Origin: a virus | Direction: 5' to 3' (one strand) | IMG/VR virus record: IMGVR_UViG_3300025133_009608 | Span: 124,001 to 188,000 of that record | DNA length: 64,000 nt | Shown: positions 16,594-22,898 of the stretch, one piece after another | How positions within the stretch are numbered: the first letter of the stretch is position 1 | Layout of the letters: each line of letters opens with the position of its first letter | The notes under the pieces: model-generated | Database searches by the model: none | What the model was told of the DNA's origin: nothing | The model's input: only the letters and a program-made list of their open reading frames with translations | Made by a program: the position numbers and the translations under genes

Positions 16594-16788
16594 TTAATTC
16601 TCAATAGACCTACTTGATTCATCTTCATTGTCATCTGGGTCGCTGGGTGCGCTCAGCGCAACATAAATTACTTCATTTGTAATGACAGACTCTGGGTCAT
16701 CCCTAAGTGAGTCTAGGGCTTTTTGAAAGGCCTCATCTACAGACGAACCTCTTCCTTTTATTGTGATATTAAACTCATAATTTTTCAC
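16594..16788 (-). CDS. Hypothetical protein
   Basis: A 64-residue protein. YEFNITIKGRGSSVDEAFQKAL is a strand-helix pattern found in small phage proteins, followed by an acidic tail. Function unknown. Confidence 0.62.
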   Translation of the reverse strand: MKNYEFNITIKGRGSSVDEAFQKALDSLRDDPESVITNEVIYVALSAPSDPDDNEDESSRSIEN

Positions 16789-16803
16789 GGAACCCTTCCT
16801 CTT

Positions 16804-17097
16804 CTAGCCATAATCGCGCTCTGTTTCATACTGCCTTCGATATTTATGTTCGACCCACATATTCGGAAGAATATGTTCTCCAAACTTATAATACTTAGTT
16901 GAAGTTTGTTTCCCGGTAATTAAATCACGGATAATAGCAAAAACACACTTGCCGGCCTCGCCCTTACTTAGATCCTCAGAGTCAATCATTAAAAATTTTC
17001 CGTCCGGAAGAACCTGTGCAATGTCTGTTGTTATAGTTACAAGCCGCTCCTCTACTGTTCCATGAGTCCAGCGAATTCTTTCTGCTCTATATCCCAC
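16804..17097 (-). CDS. Hypothetical protein (GTG start)
   Basis: A 97-residue protein; AGAGGAA precedes a GTG start. Strand-rich with charged loops; between tRNA-Ser and tRNA-Asn. No motif recognised. Confidence 0.62.
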   Translation of the reverse strand: MGYRAERIRWTHGTVEERLVTITTDIAQVLPDGKFLMIDSEDLSKGEAGKCVFAIIRDLITGKQTSTKYYKFGEHILPNMWVEHKYRRQYETERDYG

Positions 17098-17132
17098 AAT
17101 TCCTCTCGCAAAAGTTTATTCCAAATAAATGA

Positions 17133-17209
17133 TGGCGGTTCAGGTAGGACTCGAACCTACGACCCTTCGATTAACAGTCGAATACTCTAACCATCTGAGT
17201 TACTGAACC
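17133..17209 (-). tRNA. tRNA-Asn (anticodon GUU), copy 1
   Basis: Acceptor GGTTCAG/CTGAACC, discriminator G, encoded CCA. The anticodon loop CTGTTAA gives GTT. Canonical D-arm and T-arm (GTAGG TTCGAGT CCTAC). A second, different tRNA-Asn is at 60496-60572. Confidence 0.93.
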
Positions 17210-17216
17210 TTGTATT

Positions 17217-17474
17217 TTAATGATAAAACGCCTTCTCTTCTAATAGTTCTGACATAATCCACGGAGCCAGTATATCGTAGCTCTCACTTTCGGCATACAT
17301 TCTCGACATTATGTCTGCTATATGTACCTTGCTTACACGTGGGGCTAAAGTTAGCTCTTCGTAAGTTATTTTAAAATCGAGGAGGATCTCCATGATTTCC
17401 TCATTTGATATGTTTTGAACTATCAAATGTAGCGTCAACGAACCAATACACCTTAAATACTCGCTATTGTCCAA
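17217..17474 (-). CDS. Hypothetical protein
   Basis: An 85-residue helical, acidic protein lying 7 nt downstream of tRNA-Asn on the same strand. No motif recognised. Confidence 0.6.
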   Translation of the reverse strand: MDNSEYLRCIGSLTLHLIVQNISNEEIMEILLDFKITYEELTLAPRVSKVHIADIMSRMYAESESYDILAPWIMSELLEEKAFYH

Positions 17475-17535
17475 TTCAACTTTCCTCTGGGCTAATTACG
17501 GGAATAGCGTATCTCAGGCCGTCAGATGTGGCAAG

Positions 17536-17772
17536 CTATTTATTTTTATTCTCTACGGCGACCCTGCGAGAAAGAATTGCCCTCTCAACCTCTTCGGTTG
17601 GAAGATCAAATGAGTCTTTAAGCTCTCTTAGGGCCAGCTCTATTTCGTCCGTCATATCCTCTGGCTCTTCAACATTATAAGTCAAAGGCTCCAAAGACCT
17701 TGTAGGTTTTTTGAAAATATCTCTTAAATTAAAGTGCATCATGCTAAACACAGGGAGTCTCCTTTTTGCCAT
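17536..17772 (-). CDS. Hypothetical protein
   Basis: A 78-residue protein. Basic N-terminus (MAKRRLPVFSMMHFNLRDIFKKP), then an acidic helix. AGCTACTAATAG lies just upstream, a motif also found before other left-half genes. Function unknown. Confidence 0.58.
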   Translation of the reverse strand: MAKRRLPVFSMMHFNLRDIFKKPTRSLEPLTYNVEEPEDMTDEIELALRELKDSFDLPTEEVERAILSRRVAVENKNK

Positions 17773-17789
17773 GAGGAAACTATTAGTAG

Positions 17790-17984
17790 CTAATCTGGTA
17801 TATGATTCTTTTTGTATCTAGGATCGGCATCTCGTCCGGTTTTAAATGATTGACGATCTCCGCCCTCCATATACCCCAACTCCTTTTCTAGACCTTCCGT
17901 TGCCCTTCCCTTTGCCTTAAATTTTTTAATCTTAGCGATAAGCCGCTTGATGTGCTGGTTTTGTCGCTCTGCCTTGCTTCCCAT
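17790..17984 (-). CDS. Small basic protein
   Basis: A 64-residue protein rich in Lys and Arg (QHIKRLIAKIKKFKAKGRA), probably nucleic-acid binding (inference from charge only). Confidence 0.58.
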   Translation of the reverse strand: MGSKAERQNQHIKRLIAKIKKFKAKGRATEGLEKELGYMEGGDRQSFKTGRDADPRYKKNHIPD

Positions 17985-18145
17985 TTTTTATACTCGTAGT
18001 AGTTATTGTTTTCTTAATTGTGCGAGACACCCGCCCTTCCTAACTAGCCCCAACCAAAAGGCTTTAAAACATTAGAATATACGCTCGCAGTTCCATCCAG
18101 TTAAGCAGCCGCCTATTAAGAGGGGACGGCCGCTTAGGAAAATGT

Positions 18146-18466
18146 TTAGTTTTGCTTCCAAGTACAGTTATTATTTCTCTCGCACTCTTCAATTGCCCGA
18201 AGAATTTGGCACGTGTTAAAGCTGAACGTATCACCCTCCAACTCTCCGCCTTCTGCAAACAACTCAGAGCCACACCTCTGCTCTATAAACTGCCTTGTTG
18301 TTAACTCCTCTTCTGCCCCTGGAGCCGAGAGAAGGTCAGAGGTAGATCTAAGCTGATCAGCAATGCTGTCAGTGCTTGGCGACGATCCCTCAGGAGTCTC
18401 GGCTCCATCGGTTAGTGGCTCTGTGGCAGTTATACAGGCTGCCAGTAAAAATATAACTTGATTCAT
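18146..18466 (-). CDS. Predicted lipoprotein, Cys-containing
   Basis: A 106-residue protein. The very short N-terminus MNQVIFLLAACITATEP contains a lipobox (LLAAC), giving a lipidated Cys near residue 11; the mature part is acidic, Ser/Thr-rich and carries four more cysteines that could form disulfides. Consistent with an envelope-exposed protein such as an o-spanin or superinfection-exclusion lipoprotein; neither can be shown. Confidence 0.65.
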   Translation of the reverse strand: MNQVIFLLAACITATEPLTDGAETPEGSSPSTDSIADQLRSTSDLLSAPGAEEELTTRQFIEQRCGSELFAEGGELEGDTFSFNTCQILRAIEECERNNNCTWKQN

Positions 18467-18501
18467 ATAATTTTCTCGAAAAAGAGGGTTTGAATGTTAG
18501 A

Positions 18502-18578
18502 TGGTAGGCCCACTCGGACTCGAACCGAGAACATCTTCCTTATGAGAGAAGCACTCTGACCAATTGAGTTATGGGCCT
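18502..18578 (-). tRNA. tRNA with CAU anticodon, probably tRNA-Ile(CAU)
   Basis: Acceptor AGGCCCA/TGGGCCT with A1-U72, discriminator A, encoded CCA. Anticodon loop CTCATAA (CAT). The AGGCC...GGCCTACCA ends match bacterial elongator tRNA-Ile rather than tRNA-Met. With a TilS-like gene at 2855, I infer lysidine modification and AUA decoding. tRNA-Met remains possible. Confidence 0.9.
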
Positions 18579-18595
18579 GAATTAAAAGCGCTTAT

Positions 18596-18820
18596 TTATT
18601 CGTTGACTACTGACGCGGAAGATAAAATTGTAATAAGAGAATCAGTGGAGTTAATTGTCATGGTCCCGCCGCTATTGTCCTCTGCGGTAACTGTCAAGAT
18701 TGATCCGCCATGAGGATCTTCCTCAATTTTAATGATTCGATTAACAGCGTAATACACAACTCTGTTTGTCGCCTCTCCGATAAGGTTTGATCTCATTGTT
18801 ACTGGTACGAATTTAGCCAT
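18596..18820 (-). CDS. Hypothetical beta-rich protein
   Basis: A 74-residue protein made of alternating strands (VVYYAVNRIIKIEE, GSILTVTAED, TMTINSTDSLITIL). TTTTGGAGAATAATAA precedes the ATG. A variant phage promoter lies about 115 nt upstream. Function unknown. Confidence 0.65.
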   Translation of the reverse strand: MAKFVPVTMRSNLIGEATNRVVYYAVNRIIKIEEDPHGGSILTVTAEDNSGGTMTINSTDSLITILSSASVVNE

Positions 18821-18933
18821 TTATTATTCTCCAAAATATACGCCGCCCCTTCTTGGGCGACCCATACAGCTTAATCACATTCGGGCATGGTGCCAACGAA
18901 AAGTTTGGAGCGATCTTCTGCGCTCTCATATCC

Positions 18934-18957
18934 CAATAATAAATCGAGATTATTTAT
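18934..18957 (-). promoter_or_regulatory. Phage promoter, variant class
   Basis: Carries the same 22 bases as the variant promoter at 3559-3582, ending ATTATTGGG. If active it transcribes the 18596-18820 gene with a leader of about 115 nt. Confidence 0.5.
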
Positions 18958-19013
18958 ATCAAAATTTTATATCAAACTTTATTAATTTTTAATGACTAAA
19001 ATATGGAGACACA

Positions 19014-19358
19014 ATGCAATCAAAGCTAATGGCCGCAATTAGCCTCATAGCGCTTGGAAACATAGTAACGTGGTTATGCTCCAATTCTCAGTTTATCTCT
19101 ACCTGGTGGAAAGCTAGGCCCATCTTGGCTATATCCGTGGCCTGCTTTCCTGCTTCCCTGTGCTTTTATTACGGATGGAAGTATGCAGTAGAGACAACTG
19201 GAGAGCTATGGGCAGCAAGATTTATTGGATTCGGAACAGCGACGATAGTGTTCGCGCTGATGACTCATTTTATAATGAACGAACAGATTACATCAAAAAC
19301 AGTATTGTGTCTTTTTCTTTCTGTAGTTATAATAATGATTCAAACACTGTGGAAATGA
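19014..19358 (+). CDS. Four-helix membrane protein (small DMT-like)
   Basis: A 114-residue plus-strand protein with four predicted membrane helices (about 6-24, 34-53, 65-86, 93-112). The layout, and the C-terminal helix preceded by NEQITSKT, resembles half-size DMT/EmrE-type phage membrane proteins. ATGGAGAC provides the ribosome-binding site. Converges on the SET gene. Transport function is not shown. Confidence 0.68.
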   Translation: MQSKLMAAISLIALGNIVTWLCSNSQFISTWWKARPILAISVACFPASLCFYYGWKYAVETTGELWAARFIGFGTATIVFALMTHFIMNEQITSKTVLCLFLSVVIIMIQTLWK

Positions 19359-19672
19359 CTATAACATGATAGCCAATAGGAGGCAGTTAGCTCACTTCCT
19401 TTTGGAATATTCTTTATTGCCCTTAACTTTATAAACCTTCCACATTTATATGCCTCACAGTTTGGCTCATCTGAATGATTAAAGAACCCCCCTAGGGGGG
19501 TTCTAATGAAACTGTCATCAAACTCGTCATCTCTTACATGTGTTATTCCGAACTCATGCCCTGAAAGTATGTCTACTTTTGCAAACAAGCCAAGCCCCTC
19601 TATTCCTGATGTTGAGATGGTTACCTCTGAGGGCAACGGCCTATATGTTTTTTTGTCGCCTACTATAGTCAT
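19340..19672 (-). CDS. SET-domain protein (lysine methyltransferase-like)
   Basis: A 110-residue minimal SET domain. IEGLGLFAKVDILSGHEF, GGFFNHSDEPNCEAY and LRAIKNIPKGSELTASYW correspond to the GxG, NHSxxPN and EEL-Y SET motifs that form the SAM-binding pseudoknot. Related viral and bacterial SET proteins methylate lysines of histones, ribosomal or other proteins. Overlaps the cupin gene by 32 nt. Confidence 0.85.
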   Translation of the reverse strand: MTIVGDKKTYRPLPSEVTISTSGIEGLGLFAKVDILSGHEFGITHVRDDEFDDSFIRTPLGGFFNHSDEPNCEAYKCGRFIKLRAIKNIPKGSELTASYWLSCYSHFHSV

Positions 19673-20036
19673 CTTCTATAATCTCTACTTCAGACTGATT
19701 GTTATTTGATGATTCTATTATGACCGAATCCACAATAGCCTCCAATCTATATGGACAGCCCGATGGAACCGTAAGAACCTGTCCCTCTAATAACTCTCCA
19801 GTGTTCATATCAGAGATATCAATGGAGCGGTCATCTCCATATACTACCAGCAATCTTCCGGATAGCAGGTAAAATGTTTCATCTTTTATGGAGTATTTCT
19901 TTAGAGATGTTCGGTGGCCCTTGTTAATCTTTAAGATCTTGTTGCAAGAGTGTCCAACGCTATTCCATGGAGAAACCTCTCCCCATGGCTTTTTCTGCGT
20001 TGTTATGTCTGAAATCCAAGCTACCTTGTTTGCCAT
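19641..20036 (-). CDS. Cupin-fold protein (phosphomannose isomerase type II-like)
   Basis: A 131-residue single cupin. KPWGE near the N-terminus, LKINKGHRTSLKKYSIKDETFYLLSGRLLVVYGDD, then LTVPSGCPYRLEA form the two cupin motifs. It resembles the C-terminal domain of mannose-6-phosphate isomerase/GDP-mannose pyrophosphorylase. Likely sugar-related but could be a binding-only cupin. Starts 1 nt after the gene above. Confidence 0.82.
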   Translation of the reverse strand: MANKVAWISDITTQKKPWGEVSPWNSVGHSCNKILKINKGHRTSLKKYSIKDETFYLLSGRLLVVYGDDRSIDISDMNTGELLEGQVLTVPSGCPYRLEAIVDSVIIESSNNNQSEVEIIEDDYSRRQKNI

Positions 20037-20426
20037 CTATGCCTCCTTCCACCAGACATAGCTTTTTCTGGTCTTTAGATAATCTGGGTTGTTTTCATGT
20101 TTGTACGCTTCAATTTCAAATGGAATTTGAAAATAAGCATCCATAGGATTCATTCCGCGAAAAAGATTTCTTACCCAAAAGAATGCGTACAGTACGGGGA
20201 ATCCAACGAACAGGAGTTCTATCCACTGCTGGTAATGAATTGTTTCATGGACTTTCATCTCTGGAGGTGCAGTCTCTCTGCAGAACACTAAGAATAGAAT
20301 ACTTATTGCGCTAATTTCTATTGGAGATATTTTAGATAGCAGCCTCGGAACGAAGCTATTTTCAATAAATATAGGCTTAAAGTCTTTTATCCTTCTTAGC
20401 GGCTCTTCTTCATTCTTGACTGTCAT
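20037..20426 (-). CDS. Membrane-associated HExxH protein
   Basis: A 129-residue protein. KVHETIHYQQWIELLFVGFPVLYAFFW places an HExxH-type motif (HETIH) before a membrane helix, and IPFEIEAYKHE supplies a third acidic ligand. The arrangement matches a bacterial/phage family of small membrane zincin-like proteins of unknown role. Overlaps the next gene by 17 nt. Confidence 0.7.
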   Translation of the reverse strand: MTVKNEEEPLRRIKDFKPIFIENSFVPRLLSKISPIEISAISILFLVFCRETAPPEMKVHETIHYQQWIELLFVGFPVLYAFFWVRNLFRGMNPMDAYFQIPFEIEAYKHENNPDYLKTRKSYVWWKEA

Positions 20427-20934
20427 AATCTTTTAGCTCTCTATTATGAAGCGCGGGCAGAACCTCAATTCGTTGAAATTCAATCATATTCATGTATTCC
20501 TCAAATTTAGTCGCCATCCACTTTAAAGGGTCCTCTATATCCTCTCCCTTTCGATCAATAGCCTCCGCTATTATTCCATCAACAATGGCGTAGCCAAGCT
20601 CACGGCTTATGCCGTTGTCTCCGGTAGCCATGTCTGCCCGCTCGAAAACTCCATCAAAGTACTCTACGATCTCAAGATCTGGTGACTGCCAAAGATCAGT
20701 GAGATCTTCATAGTTGCCCCACTCAGACATGAGGACGAAATTCTCAATAGCAAAATTCTTCCAGAATGCTTTTGACTCCTCTTCATTGGCATCCTCCGGG
20801 AGTCTATCACTGACGTCTTCCGAATACCCCTCTGAGCTTGCTACGTCCTCGATAACCCGGTCGAGAGTACTCGACTCTTCTACCAGACCTCTTTCGTCTA
20901 ATTCATTCGCTATCTTAATTAATTCTTTTAACAT
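20410..20934 (-). CDS. Tag-module protein
   Basis: A 174-residue protein. Residues 1-28 are the shared two-helix module (MLKELIKIANELDERGL, then EESSTLDRVI). The remainder is acidic and helical (KAFWKNFAIENFVLMSEWGNYEDLTDLW) without a recognised fold. Member of the N-terminal module set described in the findings. Confidence 0.72.
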   Translation of the reverse strand: MLKELIKIANELDERGLVEESSTLDRVIEDVASSEGYSEDVSDRLPEDANEEESKAFWKNFAIENFVLMSEWGNYEDLTDLWQSPDLEIVEYFDGVFERADMATGDNGISRELGYAIVDGIIAEAIDRKGEDIEDPLKWMATKFEEYMNMIEFQRIEVLPALHNRELKDYDSQE

Positions 20935-20940
20935 TTAAAA

Positions 20941-22134
20941 CTATGCCTCACCAAAATAAAGGTTATTACCATACCCTGTATGACCTGCCGGGAGAGAGTC
21001 CTCAAAAACAAACCCCATTCCTTCCAGTTTGTCTATAACCTTATCCCTCATTCCAGCGCCAAAGTCACCATTGGCATATATGTGCAAAAGAGCGGTGCCA
21101 TCAGTAATCGAGGTAGCCTTAACGTCGATCTCGCTGCCATAATGTTTAATCATTGATTTAACTTGATACTCAATACTGCGGGCTTCCGCAGCCATGTCAT
21201 TTGATTTTGATTGAAAAATACTTGCATTTCGACGGCTCTCAAAGTATCCTGCGGCGCTTACCCCGCCCTCCGTTGGAGGCTCTGATGACTCGGCTTCTAA
21301 AATCAACTCATTCAAAGCGTTGTACAAATACTCAATAACCTCGCTTTTGTTCGAGGCATTTTTATAATTAGATTCACGGTAAGAAAAAATCTCTAAGAAG
21401 CTATTTATTGACTGAGCAACACTGTCCCTCCTTCTCTCAGGAGACTCGTCACCGCCGTAGCGCCAAGGGCCATTCTTTGCGTTCTCGAGTTCGGCCACTA
21501 CAGAATTTTCTGTATTATTAAAATCTATCTCTACCCTTCCTTGCTCGTCTAGTGCGGCCTCTCCCTCTGCATCATGAACAAGCCAGTCTCCCCAATCACC
21601 GTACCGTATAGCGGCTTTTTTTAATAATTCCATATCTGAAGCAATATTATCCAAATCATCAGCCTCTTTAACGAGGCCTCTTTCGTCTAATTCATTTGCT
21701 ATCTTAATTAATTCTTTAATCATATTATATCCTTTCCTGTCAAATAAGCTTAGTTGCCTTTCTCCGTAATCCATATTACTCCGAAACGGAGAGGGGGCAA
21801 TAGATGGCCCTTCGCTTGTAATCAACTGAGTCACGGACCGCTCAGGTGGGGATGATAGCCCCTTCCACTCATTAAAATATCTCAAATACTCTCTTGGGTA
21901 ATCTCTTAATCGCCTATTTACATTTTGCATCTGTATCGCGGGAGTTAGCCTTGGGTCAATTTGACCCAAAGAAACAAGCTTTCTCTTTAGCCATACCCGA
22001 AAGACCTGAGGGAATTTTATCTTAGCAGATCCGGATGCAGTCAGAAGAAGAACAGTGGAGGCCTCAGGGAACAGTCCCTTGCCCTCCAAGTTCGTCGCCA
22101 ACGCCCGCAGGGATTTCAAAATATTATCGCGCAT
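20941..22134 (-). CDS. Double tag-module protein (probable in-frame fusion)
   Basis: A 397-residue frame. It begins with a divergent module (ILKSLRALATNLEGKGLF); residue 138 starts a second, canonical module (MIKELIKIANELDERGL), preceded by its own ribosome-binding site AGGAAAGGATATAAT at 21723. So either two proteins are made from one frame, or two adjacent tag genes fused. The C-terminal part (DWLVHDAEGEAALDEQGRVEIDF; HYGSEIDVKATSITDGTALLHIYANGDFG) is unrecognised. Confidence 0.7.
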   Translation of the reverse strand: MRDNILKSLRALATNLEGKGLFPEASTVLLLTASGSAKIKFPQVFRVWLKRKLVSLGQIDPRLTPAIQMQNVNRRLRDYPREYLRYFNEWKGLSSPPERSVTQLITSEGPSIAPSPFRSNMDYGERQLSLFDRKGYNMIKELIKIANELDERGLVKEADDLDNIASDMELLKKAAIRYGDWGDWLVHDAEGEAALDEQGRVEIDFNNTENSVVAELENAKNGPWRYGGDESPERRRDSVAQSINSFLEIFSYRESNYKNASNKSEVIEYLYNALNELILEAESSEPPTEGGVSAAGYFESRRNASIFQSKSNDMAAEARSIEYQVKSMIKHYGSEIDVKATSITDGTALLHIYANGDFGAGMRDKVIDKLEGMGFVFEDSLPAGHTGYGNNLYFGEA

Positions 22135-22200
22135 AGTTTAACCAAATTAACTCAACCAAGTCCTAATTATTCATAGAAGATTTATTGGTTTTTGTTTTTG

Positions 22201-22779
22201 TCATCGCGATTTATTTTTTGACCCAACGGCCTTGCAGAATAATCCGCTTACTCTTTTCGATGCAAAGTTAGTTATTTTATGTTGTTTGTTCTTTCGATTT
22301 TTATTTTTATCATTCAGTAGCTCGTATAGTTTCCCCGGAGGCATTTCGCGGCAATCATACAATCCAAATGTATCCCAACTTACAACCCCAGAAGCCTCAA
22401 GAGCATACGCCACCCACTCACTGCAATACCACTTCTTCGTTCTCTTTACTTTGAACTTAGTGATGTGAGACAGAACCATTCCAACCCAGTCGTAACCTTG
22501 AGCTTCGGTCGCATAAAAGAACTTCATTATATTATGAAACTGCTGCTCGCTAATAGTGAGATCTATAAAGTCCCAATCTCTAAGCTCCTTAGCGCCCTTT
22601 GTCGTCGGCCTTAGGCGCACATCACTATAAAACGGCGGACGAATACCAATCCAGCTTCCATCCGGTAGCACCAACTCAGTGTGACTATACTTGCTCTTTG
22701 TGTATTTTCTTATAAACTTATCTCGAAGCAATCCAGATCCCTTATAAAATGCTATCCTTATTTTTCTATCGGTACTCAA
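22201..22779 (-). CDS. NlpC/P60- or YiiX-like papain-fold protein
   Basis: A 192-residue protein (TTG start, CGGAG upstream). KYSHTELVLPDGSWIG carries the His motif, and YDWVGMVLSH and KWYCSEWVAYAL carry the Cys region of permuted papain-like amidases. These hydrolyse peptide or lipid amide bonds. The Lys/Asn-rich C-terminus includes a 33-bp DNA segment repeated upstream of the gene at 22803. Confidence 0.75.
   Translation of the reverse strand: MSTDRKIRIAFYKGSGLLRDKFIRKYTKSKYSHTELVLPDGSWIGIRPPFYSDVRLRPTTKGAKELRDWDFIDLTISEQQFHNIMKFFYATEAQGYDWVGMVLSHITKFKVKRTKKWYCSEWVAYALEASGVVSWDTFGLYDCREMPPGKLYELLNDKNKNRKNKQHKITNFASKRVSGLFCKAVGSKNKSR
22276..22308. repeat. 33-bp direct repeat, copy A
   Basis: Identical to 22803-22835. 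This copy encodes part of the Lys/Asn-rich tail of the papain-fold protein. Confidence 0.85.
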
Positions 22780-22802
22780 TATAACTCCGGGTTGGTTTGT
22801 TC

Positions 22803-22835
22803 TTTATGTTGTTTGTTCTTTCGATTTTTATTTTT
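22803..22835. repeat. 33-bp direct repeat, copy B
   Basis: Lies between the papain-fold gene start and the PcfJ-like gene; non-coding here. Probably the footprint of a recombination or duplication event around the 22201-22779 gene. Confidence 0.85.
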
Positions 22836-22898
22836 GCTCGCGTAGTCTGCAGAGTCTTGCACTATAACTATAATATTACTGCATTTCTTTGAGATATC

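Noticed and set aside
18064-18273. 69-codon minus-strand frame
   Set aside because: Lies mostly within the predicted lipoprotein gene in another frame and has no start signal.
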